The notes below the pieces were generated by a model. That model worked only from the letters and a program-made list of their open reading frames with translations. It was not told the origin of the DNA and did not search any database. A DNA stretch of 64,000 bases from Paralithodes platypus (Eukaryota > Arthropoda > Malacostraca > Decapoda > Lithodidae), in the NCBI GenBank assembly GCA_032716605.1, contig CM064485.1, forward strand, positions 34,786,061-34,850,060, given 5' to 3'. Position numbers and translations under genes: made by a program. Of the stretch, positions 27,201-39,000 are shown piece after piece (position 1 is the stretch's first letter; every line of letters begins with the position of its first letter).

Positions 27201-28866
27201 GGTGCGGCCTGGAGCTGCCTTAGCCCTGCGGGCTTGGGCCTGGTCTGAATTGGCTGGCTCGGTCAGCTGGTCCTTCTCGTTGTCTGTGGACCTTTCCCTT
27301 TTGGGTGTTTCTGGTTGGTGTTCGTTCGTGGTCCTTCTGTGGTGGGCTTCTCGTTCCTGTGGCATTTTACTTTATCACTTAGGACATGGGGTTTTAACAT
27401 AATTACTTCTCGGATGGAAGAACATACATAGATTTATGGGGGCGGTTTGGTCTTCAGAAACTTAGTCTGGCAAGACAAGGTATTTTTAGGGGTTAACATA
27501 TTACTTCTCGGATGGAAGAACCATACAGTAGATTTATTCCTGTCCCTGAATTGGTTTGGCATTGGGCTCAACCTAGGGACTAGGTCCTGGGTGTATTAAA
27601 TTAAGGTTTATTCATGTTCATCATCATGTAGGTAGAGTCTGGCGGGTAAGAGGTGTAGGACACGAGGGGTAGTGCATACGCGAGGTGGGGGGTAGGGGGT
27701 TTTGTGAATTGTAAAGGGGGTGGTTTTGAGGCTAGGCCCGCGCTGCTCGTGCCCTAGGATAGTGACCCTTATTGAGCTGGACATAGGGGTGGCATTTCCC
27801 TACGATCGAACAGGTAGGGTGGTGTGTGCAGCGGGGGCGTGAAGGATAATTGGACAGGATGACCCAAAACAGGGTACCACTGAGCATAGGGTCCACGAAG
27901 CAAAATAGAGTAGTGTGGATTGTGTTTCAGAAGGAGGTGATGGAAAGAACGTATAACAATAGTGGAAAAGTAAATGGAAGAGATGAACACCATGGCGGAT
28001 AAAAGATAATTAACCTAAGGATTGGGAATACATGCATGAATGACGACATTATAGCCGTCATCCTAATAATATGATGAAACCCTGGTTGGGTATGCACGTG
28101 GCACAATACGACACAAGGCTAGTGCCGCTATGTTCGTATCATTACTGGTGGCATCTCCGGTTAATATAATATATACACTTAGTTATTAGAACAAGGCAAG
28201 GGGGGGGGGGGGGACTGAAGCACGGGGGTACAGATATCTATACTCGTCATGGAGAGAGAGATACGAGGTAGCTTTCCTGCATCTCTCCTGATAATACGTC
28301 TGCAGATTGGTCCCATGTTGAGTCTATCCGAATTAACAGGCCTAAATCAATACAATAACTGGCATAGGGTTATCGGGTGTATCGAGTTGTTGTTAAAGGT
28401 TGGGAATATATAGGTTGTGGATAAAACAACGGGAGGTTATAGACATAGAATTTGTTAGAATTGGGGGCGCTATGGTTGTTTATATAACTAAATACAGGGC
28501 TGACCGTACTTCACGATCTTGATTTGGTGTGGAAATGGAAGCTACTGTGTTCTTAGATCGCCTCGAACCTACACACTGAAAGTATTATAGCCTGTATGGT
28601 GTGTACATAATTAAATACATACTTAGGTGGTACATCAAGAAGATCAGTGCGTAACGTATTGTGGTATTGTATATTAGAAGACTGTGATTGAGATACGTTA
28701 TAATATGTGAAATGAATTGAGAGAGAGAGATAGACCCAATCGGGAAAGGACAAGGGGCCTGGGATCTCGTTGGGGATGGGAGTTTCGCTCTCAGGATTTT
28801 CGTTCATGTGGCTCGTTAGGGTTGGAGGTTTCGCTCTCAGGTTTTTCTGGTTCCTGTGGTATTTTA
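21225..28866 (-). repeat. 3' LTR of central element, left-arm copy
   Basis: Minus-strand LTR starting TAAAATACCACAGG at 28866 and ending at 21225 (TGTTATGCCC on plus). A solo LTR splits it at 23977-27369. It is the mirror of 33068-40313 but about 400 bp longer because of dispersed insertions. G runs such as that at 28199-28212 are also present in the mirror as C runs. Only 21 bp of internal sequence follow before the gap. Confidence 0.88.
23977..27369 (-). repeat. Nested solo LTR, left-arm copy
   Basis: An LTR inserted into another LTR of the same family. The host LTR reads CTTAT at 23972-23976 and CTTTAT at 27370-27375, which corresponds to the clean ATAAG duplication in the mirror copy. 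Length is 3393 bp against 3213 bp in the mirror, an excess of 180 bp made of small insertions. Confidence 0.88.
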
Positions 28867-28887
28867 CTTCCGTTCCTTTATATTAGG

Positions 28888-28987
28888 NNNNNNNNNNNNN
28901 NNNNNNNNNNNNNNNNNNNNNNNNNNNNNNNNNNNNNNNNNNNNNNNNNNNNNNNNNNNNNNNNNNNNNNNNNNNNNNNNNNNNNNN
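28888..28987. other. Assembly gap of 100 N
   Basis: Exactly 100 N, the usual placeholder for a scaffold join of unknown size. The left contig stops 21 bp inside the internal region of an LTR element, just beyond its 3' LTR. The right contig begins part-way through that element's 5' LTR. Both breaks fall in high-copy sequence, the typical place for an assembly to fail. Confidence 0.99.
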
Positions 28988-29540
28988 ATCCAGATATTAT
29001 TACCTAGAAGTTGAAACCCTAGTGATGATCTACTGTTCGTCCCACTGATTTGCGTTCTATGTGCTTTCTGCTATAAGAATATACAACACCTTAGATCAGT
29101 ACCCCCTGAGGTTACTAGAAATTCCCGTGCTCTAAATATATGCGTTGTCTAATCTAGTCTGTTGAACTACTACTTGTGCACCAGAGCTACAGTTAATAAA
29201 TCTAACAATGAACTATGAATCTATAAGTAACATTGATGGTCTCCAGTATATAAACTTGTGAATAAAGCCAGTGATCAAAAGATTAATACCTGAACATTGG
29301 AGTGGGAGACTAGGCTCCATCCAGATCCACTTATGCTAGTGTTGTTCAATTCTATCATTTGTCTTGCACGAGTATTCAGAAGTGTGTATATCAATAAACG
29401 TGATCGTGTGTCTTGTTACCGTGTGTTTATTTTGTGTTCTCTATTCCTCATACCTTGTTTTGTGCATGCAGCCTTCTATACCCAGTCAGTTTAAAACTCC
29501 CATTACCCAAGTTAATCCTGTAGAAAAACAGGGCATAACA
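28988..29540 (+). repeat. 5' LTR (3' part) of central defective element
   Basis: Plus-strand sequence matching the last 550 bp of the LTR family, ending GGGCATAACA at 29540. The upstream part is lost in the gap. It contains GTGAATAAAGCC (polyadenylation signal context) near 29260. Its last 12 bp equal those of every other LTR here. Confidence 0.92.
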
Positions 29541-29985
29541 TTGGCGGCAGCGGTGGTTCTTGATTCAGATAAAAGGTTGCATTACATTGCAAGTTTGGAA
29601 CAGTAGAAGCATTGCAACATCGCAAAATGGCAGCGAGCTGCCATTCAACTCACACACATTCCCAAGGATGATGTAAACACGTATGATATCGCCACTTACT
29701 TAGACATCGTAAAGCCAGTGTTAGATGTGGCATTTCAAAATGACCGCGAAAAAATCTCCGTTGCATTATTGCACGTTACGCAGTTGGGAGAAGCCGTTTC
29801 CCAAATTGTGCCAAAGCCCGTACCTGGAACCAGTTGTTTTTCCAAATTATTGAACAGGTAACGCCAAAGCTTACCTGGAACCAGTTTCGAATCCCTCGTG
29901 ATCCGGACCTTAGGGCCACTTTTGGGTTCCCTCGTCGCCCCCAAAATAATAAAAGTCGACGAGATCAAGTATGAAGGGATATCAA
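29541..29985 (+). pseudogene. gag N-terminal remnant, central element
   Basis: The first 22 codons after the PBS match the autonomous element almost exactly (VLDSDKRLHYIASLEQ), then a stop follows. A related but diverged stretch continues with DIVKP and LGEAVS motifs in the same order as gag of the full element. After about 29830 similarity fades and an internal near-repeat of GTACCTGGAACCAGT/TTACCTGGAACCAGT occurs (29820 and 29873). No complete capsid or zinc knuckle is present. Not functional as read. Confidence 0.7.
29542..29553 (+). other. Primer binding site, central element
   Basis: TGGCGGCAGCGG, identical to the autonomous element's site at 48881, one base after the LTR. Use of the same tRNA supports mobilisation in trans by the autonomous element. 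Confidence 0.8.
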
Positions 29986-30079
29986 TGTGACCCTCGTACA
30001 ACTCTACAGATACGTGAGGGACCACGTATAGCTCTCAAGATGACGAGCAACAAAATGAAACTCTTATTCACCGCATTGT

Positions 30080-30925
30080 TAGACATCCTCCCACCCCACC
30101 TCACTGCCCCGTCTCGACCCGTACGGCTCATTCGAAGAACATATGCTCTCCATCAGAGAAAGATGACAACTCAGTTCGGTGAATCCCCTATCCACCCCTT
30201 CAGCCCCTATCCAAGAAAGTAAATGTATTCCTCCACTGAACACTATCATCAATAAGTCCCTCCATCCCCCTAAAGAAAACTCTGTGCACCCTTCCAAAAC
30301 GACTCCCGGTGAAAGTCCAACCCCAGTGCACTCTCCTTGCCTCTATCCTCTCTGACCATCCCTAAATTTTCCCCTGCCCAGCCATCCACCAACGATAATC
30401 TTCCATCAATTGTGTTACCCCATAAACCCCATCCTTTTTCTATGCCTGCCAACAAACCACAGCACGCAGAAATGGTCACCCCCACCGTAACCAATTCTCT
30501 TTCAATGTCACCCCTGAAAAATGCTGGTCAGAAAATGAGCCAACGCACCACTATGTCACATGCCCCTGTCACCCAAGACCAACCTTCACCCCCGTCAATC
30601 CCTCAACAACCTGTCACGCCTCTCACTTCCTCATATTCATCACCTGTCCCCCCCTCAAAACCTGTCAACCTCACCCACCCCACCATCATCTCCCCACATG
30701 CCCAACCTCGGTGAACCCCTTCAAACACCCGCATCAACCAAGAATGCTACAGCTCCACCTACCTCCTATTCCCCCCCTCCCTTGTCACCCTCTCCAACAT
30801 TACCCGAACCGCTCTGAATCCACCTCCAGTAACACCCCCGCTCGCCAACCTACCTCTGCCCCATAATCTAGCACCAGAACCAAAATCTCCATCAATGTCT
30901 CCTTCATCCATCCTACCAAATTCCA
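30080..30925 (+). pseudogene. Pro/Ser-rich frame fragments
   Basis: Overlapping open pieces (30337-30714, 30560-30817) rich in Pro, Ser, Thr and Pro-His, with strong C excess and G deficit on this strand. Composition and position suggest derivation from the pol linker or tail of a full element, but I cannot align it to either by eye. No domain recognised. Confidence 0.45.
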
Positions 30926-31662
30926 TTGTTTTCCGAGACAAATCTCTTCCGTAACAATCTCTCCAAACTGACCTACTCACCCCATCCCCACAATTTACCT
31001 GTCAATCACCCAGACCCCCATCTGTCCAGGATCAATCTTCCCATGTTTCCAGGACAGACTCTTATGTATGTAAAAACCATTCTACCAAATATTTATGTAC
31101 CCATGTGTCCAGGAAAAATGCCAACCTATGTACCCAACAATGTTTTCCCCATGCCCTCAGAAATGCTCAGCTATTCCCCCACCAACAAAATTTCCCTTGT
31201 GACAGTTTTCCGTCAGTAGCTCCCTTCCACCCCTCTACAATTCACACCCCTAAAAAACTTCAAAACCCCACACTTGACTCGCCCCCTCATGACAGATAAA
31301 CCCACCAATCCCATATAACCTCTAAACAAACCGTCACTGCCACCGACAAAACTCCCCAAATTCGTCCTTTTAACAACCACAAATCAGTACATCAGTCCTC
31401 CCCCAATAACCCATGTTCTATGCCTAACTCTTCCCCCACCAATCCTCCACAGTCCCACCAACAAATTCCGTTTCCTAAATCACTCACACCTCACCACTCT
31501 GATCCTCCCACACGCGCCGTTAATCCCCCCCTCACGCGTGACCCCACCAAAGTGATTTCTCCCCCCTCATGCGTACCGAACACCTGCTCACCAGTTGGTC
31601 CCCCACCATCATTAGCCCAGCTAAACTCTCAACCTCCACCAATTCCCACCCTGCCAGCCTAA
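30926..31662 (+). pseudogene. Single-unit PR-RT linker, central element
   Basis: Aligns closely with 50590-51560 of the full element, including the Cys-containing segment (CKNHSTKYLC, CTQQC) and the PPTRAVNPP ending. Only one 420-bp unit is present. It has its own in-frame stop after PPHDR. After AQLNSQPPP the similarity ends and neither RT nor protease follows, so the deletion junction in this element lies near 31630. Confidence 0.8.
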
Positions 31663-31827
31663 CCTCTCACGACCACATTCAGAACGAAAAATCACCCCCG
31701 TACATAACCCCTACCTCCTCTTCCCCCCTCTTCACCGTTACCCCATCCGCCCCAAATTCCACCCCCAAAGATCCCGCTCGACAAAATACCACGCCCATCA
31801 AAATCCAACCACAAAACTTTTTCCACC

Positions 31828-32415
31828 TTGGCTAACCCCCAAAATACTACCCTCTCTCTCGCCCCAAACAACATAATCAACCTATCAACCTCAACCACTC
31901 CTCGAAATCCCATCCACGTCTCTCCCGAAAATAAAATCAGTCCAAATTCAACCCCTCTCAAACCACAACCCTGCCTGCCCAGACCCCCCCCCCCCCCACC
32001 ATCTCCCTATCAAATCACCACACTCCAAACCTCCAAACCACCCGATCATCGTAAACTCTCAACCTCCAGCCTTACTCACCCTTCCCCCAACCCCACTCAC
32101 GACCATAACTCTCTACACAATTCAACCCCTCCCCAGCATCAACCTCTTCCGCAACAACAACCCCGACTCGTCCTGCCCGTTTCACCTTTAAACCCCCCCT
32201 ATCACTACCCCCGACCGCAACCTTTTAAACCTCCCTCCAAAACTGGCCCCGGGCCAGCTCTCACCCAGACCCACATTCCTAACGGCAGACCTAACGGTAT
32301 ATCCACCCCTCCCTTCCAAAGTGAAAGCGAACCCCCAAGGTCAAAGCCACAACCACCACCACCACCCCTACCAATAAACCAGACCTTCACCAAGACTAAC
32401 GGCGACCCTAAATAA
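31828..32415 (+). CDS. 195-residue Pro-rich open frame
   Basis: An uninterrupted frame in the 3' half of the defective element: Pro, Ser, Thr, Asn and His dominate, with PPPPPP runs, ending NQTFTKTNGDPK. It is followed in another frame by an acidic DDDED patch after a 14-C run. Composition recalls the tail of pol, but no HYNLRPR is visible. Could be translated from the element RNA or be simple low-complexity. No function is assigned. Confidence 0.35.
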   Translation: MANPQNTTLSLAPNNIINLSTSTTPRNPIHVSPENKISPNSTPLKPQPCLPRPPPPPPSPYQITTLQTSKPPDHRKLSTSSLTHPSPNPTHDHNSLHNSTPPQHQPLPQQQPRLVLPVSPLNPPYHYPRPQPFKPPSKTGPGPALTQTHIPNGRPNGISTPPFQSESEPPRSKPQPPPPPLPINQTFTKTNGDPK

Positions 32416-33045
32416 CCCCCCCCCCCCCCCCTGATGATGATGAGGATGTTATTGTACTGGATTTTCCATGGGATTTTGTTTTGTATTGTTCTCAATTCCT
32501 AGGCGATTGGGCATGATTCTATAAATTTACATGTTTTCCATATACTGTACTGTATATATTATATATTTTTTCCTTATTCATACTACCTTTCTTGTTAACC
32601 TACACTTTTCTGACTATCTTTTAAATGTGTTTTATACATTGTTAAACACTTTAGCTCTTCTTAATTTTCCTGTGTTCTTAATTATCTGTTCTTTCGTCAA
32701 GTTCTTTTATCATCTTTTCTCTCCTTTTCCAACATCTATGTATTTTCTTCCCTCGTTCCCTTCTTTCTTGAATAGTAACTCTCCTATTAGTTTTCAGTTT
32801 CTTAGAGATATGGCCTGAGTAATCTTGTTATTTTTTTCCTAATTTCATTATATTATTCACATTCCAGGATAAAATGTTTTAAGTTTTTGTCTCTCTTTTC
32901 TGAACAGTCTGTTGCTAGTCGGGATGACAGTAATCTTCGTCCTCAGCGACAGGCTGCCATTTCCCTCCAACCTAACCCCCTCACCGACCTGACCTGGCCC
33001 CCCTAAACAAACCTACGTACTCCAACCTTGAGGTACGAGGTCGTA
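32416..33045 (+). other. AT-rich stretch with possible intron end
   Basis: After the C run the base composition flips to T-rich for about 450 bp. Near 32890-32908 a pyrimidine-rich stretch ends TTTTCTGAACAG, a good 3' splice site, and is followed by a short G/C-richer frame (SVASRDDSNLRPQRQ...) ending at a TAA near 33004, just before the PPT. No clear 5' splice site can be chosen. No other gene seen. Confidence 0.35.
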
Positions 33046-33067
33046 CCTAATATAAAGGCGACGGAAG

Positions 33068-36000
33068 TAAAATACCACAGGAACGAAAAACCTGAGAGCG
33101 AAACCTCCAACCCTAACGAGCCACAGGAACGAAAATCCTGAGAGCGAAACTCCCATCCCCAACGAGATCCCAGGCCCCTTTTCCTTTCCCGATTTGGTCT
33201 CTCTCTCTCTCAATTCATTTCACATATTATACGTATCTCAATCACAGTCTTCTAATATACAAACCACAATACTTTACTCACTGATATTCTTGATGTACCA
33301 CCTAAGTATGTATTTAATTATGTAACCACCATACAGGCTATAATACTTTCATTGTGTAGGTTCGAGGCGATCTAAGACACCTTAGCTTCCATTTCACACC
33401 AAATCAGATCGTGATTACGTCAGCCCTGTATTTAGTTATATAACAACCATAGCGCCCCCAATTCTAACAATTCTATGTCTCTAACCTCCCGTTGTTTTAT
33501 CCACTAACTATATATTCCCAACCTTTAACCACAACTCTATACACCCGATAACCCTATGCCAGTTATTGTATTGATTTAGGCCTGTTAATTCGGATAAACT
33601 CACTATGACCAATCTGCAGACGATTATCAGGAGAGATGCAGGAAAGATACCTCGTATCTCTCTCTCCATGACGAGTATAGATATATGTACCCCGTGCTCA
33701 GTCCCCCCCCCCCCCCCCTTGCCTTGTTCTAATAACTAAGTGTATATATAATATTAACCGGAGATGCCACCAGTAATGATACGACATAGCGGCACTATCC
33801 TTGTGTCGTATTGTGCCACGTGCATACCAACCAGGTTTCATCATCTTATTAGGATGACGGCTATAATGTCGTCATTCATGCATGTATTCAATCCTTAGGT
33901 TAATTATCTTTTATCCGCCATTGTGTTCATCTCTTCCATTTACTTTTCCACTATTGTTATACGTCTTCCAATCACCTCCTTCATATCCACAATCCACACT
34001 ACTCTATTTTGCTTCGTGACCCTATGCTCAGTGGTACCCTGTTTTGGGTCATCCTGTCCACTTATCCTTCACGCCCCGCTGCACACACCACCCTACCTGT
34101 TCGATCGTAGGGAAATGCCACCCCTATGTCCAGCTCATTAAGGGTCACTATCCTAGGTCACGAGCAGCGCGGCGCCTAGCCTCAAACCACCCCCTTTACA
34201 ATTCACAACCCTCCCCCCACCTCGCGTATCCACTACCCCTCGTGTCCTACACCTGTTACCCGCCAGACTCTACCTACATGATGATGAACATGAATACACC
34301 TTAATTTAATACACCCATGCCCTGTCCCTAGGTTGAGCCAATGCCAACCAATTCAGACAGGCATAAATCTATGTATGTTCTTCCATCCGAGAAGTAATAT
34401 GTTAACCCCTAAAAATACCTTGTCTTGCCAGACTAGTTTCTGAAGACCAACCGCCCCCATAAATCTATGTATGTTCTTCCATCCGAGAAGTAATATGTTA
34501 AAACCCCATGTCCTAATTGATAAGTAAAATGCCACAGAACGAGAAGCCCACCACAGAAGACACGAACGAACACCACACAGAAACACCCAAAGGAAAGGTC
34601 CACAGAACGAAAGGACCAGCTGACCGAGCCAGCCAATTCAGACAGGCCCAAGCCCGCAGGGCTAAGCAGCTCCAGGCCGCACCTGGATACCCCTTCTAAA
34701 CTGTCCATTTTTCCACACCTCATGTACACTACCCCCTCGTGTCCTACACTCCTAAATACAAAGATGATGAACAGGAATATACATTCATATTAAAAACACC
34801 CATGCCCTGTCCCGACGTTGAGCCAATGCCAACACATCAGACAGCCATAATTATATCTATGTATGTTCTTACATCCGAGAAGTAGATGTTATATATCTTA
34901 GAAGTTAAAACACCCACGCCTGTCCCTAGACCTTGTATATCATTTCCCATGACGAGTATAGATATATGTAACCCGTGCTCAGTCGCCCCCTTGCATTGTT
35001 CCTCTAGTAACTAAGTGTCTCTATAATATTAACTGCCACCAGTATGGATACGACATAGCGGCACTGTCCTTGTGTCATATTGTGCCAAGTACAGATCAAC
35101 CAGGTTTCATCACCTTATTAGGACGACGACTATAATGTCGTCGTTCATCGATGTATGCAATCCTTAGTTTAAGTATTAATATTAACATTCCCTAACATCT
35201 TGTCTTGCCAGACTAAGCTTCTGAAGACCCATCGCCCCATAAATCTATGTATTCAATCCTTAGGTTACGTATTTTTATCCGCCATTGTGTTCACCTTTTT
35301 CCATTTACTTTTCCACAATTGTCATACGTCTTCCCCTTTCCTCCTTCGTATCAACAGTCCACACTACGCCAATTTACTTCGTGTCATACACCTCTTACCC
35401 CAACCAGAGATTGTATAAGATAACCTTGTTACCAGTATCTGTCATAAGTACCCCGAAACAATAACTAAGTACCCCTACGAACTGCCGCTGTTGTTGGTAT
35501 ATATATATTTCATAGAAAACGCAGTTCCCAGGGCCAACTAATAGTATCCATAACCCCTCGGACTGATCACATAACTCTATCTTTTCCAGACTCATATACC
35601 ACCCCATAGTTGCATTCTCCGGTAGCATTTGGCTAACGTATTCTACTGCCTTTTCAAACTTCCATATCAACTGCAGCCTAATGCCACCTTATGCCCAGAG
35701 ACCTTAGGGTCAAATTCCCCTATAGCCCCCCTGCACTCCTCCCCTCTCATTATAAGACCCCGTGCTTCTCTACTCTTGTCCTACCTAGCCTCTCTCTCAT
35801 ACCTCTTGAAGATCCTTGAATTGCCCGTTGCTAACGCTCTCCAACCTTTTATATATACTCCTATCCAGCCTACCTTCACTTAGTAGGCCAGAACAACATT
35901 AGAACTTTACTAGCCCCTTGCATGCCATCTATTCTCTTACAACCCATTCACAACCCTGCACCCAATGGTCGTCGGTGCGAGGCTAGCCGCCTCGCCAGTA

Positions 36001-39000
36001 ACTAACTTCTATTGCCATACTTCCAGATAAATGTGGCAGAGTTAGCAACCCAGTCTCCACCACATCCAGCAAACCCTACAATTAACAACCAGCCGAGTAA
36101 AACCAGCTAGCCAAGGCACCTTCGGTTTTGGTATTAAGGACACCCACATCTGTCTCATACACAGAGGGTTATTACAAACACTGGTGATATGGCAAGCCCC
36201 TAGCCACAGCCGCCGGACGACTATCACAGAGAGAGGGCGCCCAGCTCCCCCTTTTTGCCCACCCGAGGAGGGAGACCCCCACCCCCGCGGAGGTACACCT
36301 GGCCCCTGTTTTGACTTCTGAGTCATTGCCAGGTAGCACAGGAATTCTTCCTATCAATGAACTAACCATGCATGACTAACACCTTTACTAACCTCTATTA
36401 ACTCACAATAAACCATTTACCTTTCTTGCATACTCTGATCACTAAATTAGCACCTCAGGTATACCATAGAATGAAGATTGAACAATCTAAGAGAGACGCT
36501 CCTATCACAGCTGTCCCCATCCTCCTCGCAAAGTAGATCCAGTCTCTCTCCCCTAAATACTTCCAGTATAGCCAAAATAGTACCTCTTACTAAGGCTCAG
36601 TTATATGAAAATATAAAGGCTTCCTATAGCCATGTGCCACAAGAGTAAATACCATCTTACCTAGTCCCCATATCTATTGAGAGCTCAAATAAGTCCATAA
36701 GACTCGAGATCCCTACTGTCTACAGGGTCCAGAACCGAGCCTATAAATCTAGCTCCCGCCCCCAGTCAAATCAGTTGAAAGCTAGACACCAACCAGTGGT
36801 CACTACCCTGCAGTTAACCTCTAGCTCTGCCCTTGTCACCTTGTGTTGTTCCGGAGTTGAAAGATTCCAGAGCCGGCAGACTCCGTGGCAGATTTGGATA
36901 GAAGGACCTGCCCACGTATTTGAGAACTTCACACATATGGGCCCCCTGGACGGCCGCGGAACCAGTCGTTAGCCCCCAACATCACCGGAAGCAAGATAAC
37001 TAGGACCAGATCTACAAATACTATTCAAGATTCATGTTGCTAGTACTAAGTGTTATAGTACTAGTTTGACACTCACTTATTAACTTTCTATAAAGTGGCT
37101 AAAACCTTGCCCAGTGTAACTCATATTTAACCATTCCATTTGGGACGTACTAAGCGATCAGTTGTCATTAATTAACAGGCGACATTGACTCCCGTAATTA
37201 CCTTATTCAGATATTAAAACTCTAGTGATATCTAACGTTCGCCCACTGATTTGTATTCTACGTATTTCTGCCATAAGAATATAAAACTTAGATCAGTAGC
37301 CCCATGAGGTTACTAGAGATTTCCGTGTTCTACAATATACGCGTGTCTAATCCTAACTGTGAGCTGCTACTTGGGCACGCGACCAGCCAGTAAGAGATCA
37401 AATCAGTGAAATTGAATTACATGAATATATTGAGGTCTTTCAGAAGATAAAACTTGCTAATTAAGCCAGTGATCAGAAGATTAATACCTGAACGTTGGAA
37501 GTGGGAGACTAGGCTCCATCCAGATCCACTTATGCTAGTGTTGTTCGATTCTATTATATTGGCTTGCACGAGTATTATGCAGTGGTATATAAATAAACGT
37601 GATCATGTAACTTGCTACCATGTGTTTCTTTGTGTTCTCTATTCCTCATATCTTGTATTGTGCATGCAGCCTTATATACCCAGTCATTTAGAACTCACAT
37701 TACCCAAGTTAAACCTGTAGAAAAACAGGGCATAACAATAAGAAACTATGATACCCACGGGTACACCAGTGTATATATAACCATTATTCCTGTAAGACCT
37801 AGACAGAAATGACTGAAGATGTTAGCCACCATGCAGTAACTCTAATTCTTACCCCAACCGGAGATTGTATACACAACCCTCTTTTACCATTGTCTCGACG
37901 CATTTTCACCACGAAACAATACCGAAACTACCCCTACGAACTGCCGCTTTCTTTGGTGTATATGTCATAGAAAACGCAGTTCCCAGGAACAACTAGGTCA
38001 GCAAGAAATAGTGTCCGATTAACAGTCGTATTGACGAGTAATAATACACCATGTTTTTCTCTACTTTTATTCACAGTCAAGCACACACCTACAGTTAATC
38101 TCCTCTTCCCCACAGCCCCACAGTCCACATGATTCTATCCTTTCCAGACTCATACAATACCCCATATTGCTCATCCCCCGGTAGCGTTTGGCTAACATAC
38201 CTTCCCTGTCATTAAACCCCAGGCTACGATACCAACTGTAGCCTAATGCCACCCCTACGCCCAGAGACCTTAGGGTCAAACTTCCACGTAGCCCTCCTTA
38301 ACCCTCTCCCTCTCGTTAACCCTCCCACGCTCCTCCACTCCCTCCTAACCTAGCCTCTCCACCACACCCCCTGAATATCCTTAACTTTTCCGTTACAAAC
38401 ATTCTCAAACCTTTTGTATAATTATATACTCCTATCCAGCCTACCTTCCCCCAGTAGGAAGGAACACCATTAGAATTTTACTAACCCTTTGCATGCCATC
38501 TATTCCCTCACAACCCATTCACAACCCTGTACCAAATGATCGTCAGTGCGAGGCTAGCCGCCTCGCCAGTGACTAACTTCTATTGCCATACTTCCAGATA
38601 AATGTGGCAGAGTTAGCAACCCAGTCTCCACCACATCCAACAAACCATGCAATTAACAACCCAACCAATTAAACCAGCTGGTCAAGGCACCTTCGGTTTT
38701 AGTATTACGAACACCCACATCTGTCTCATAAACAGAGGGTTATTACAAACACTTGTAATATGGCAAGCCCCCAGCCACAGCCGCCCGGACGACCATCACA
38801 GAGAGAGGACGCACACCTCCCCCTTTTTACCCACCCGAGGAGGGAGACCCCGACCCCTGCGGAGGTATACCTGACCCCTGTTTTGACTTCCGGGTCATTG
38901 CCAGGTAGCCCAGGAATTCTTCCTATCACTGAACTAACCATGTATAACTAACACCCTGACTAACCTCTATTAACCCACAATAACCCAGTAACCTTTCTTG

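Larger units (their letters stand above)
1..28887. repeat. Left arm of a giant inverted repeat
   Basis: This stretch is the reverse complement of about 33046-61032. Landmarks pair at mirror positions: 66 with 60968, 4586 with 56462, 12164 with 48879, 15347 with 45696, 21225 with 40313, 28866 with 33068. The first 15 kb match with only scattered small changes. From 15.3 kb to 28.9 kb the left arm is about 0.9 kb longer, with many one- to few-base insertions. The repeat is still running at base 1, so its outer end is not visible. Whether it is real DNA or an inverted duplicate contig cannot be decided from sequence alone. Confidence 0.95.
29541..33067 (+). mobile_element. Internal region of a non-autonomous Gypsy derivative
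   Basis: A 3.5-kb internal region between the PBS at 29542 and a PPT-like AAAGGCGACGGAAG before 33068. It contains a gag-related start, a long Pro-rich region and one copy of the PR-RT linker, but no protease, RT, RNase H or integrase motif. It therefore resembles LARD or TR-GAG type non-autonomous LTR elements that borrow enzymes from a full relative. The only such copy in the window is here; it is absent from the left arm. Confidence 0.85.
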
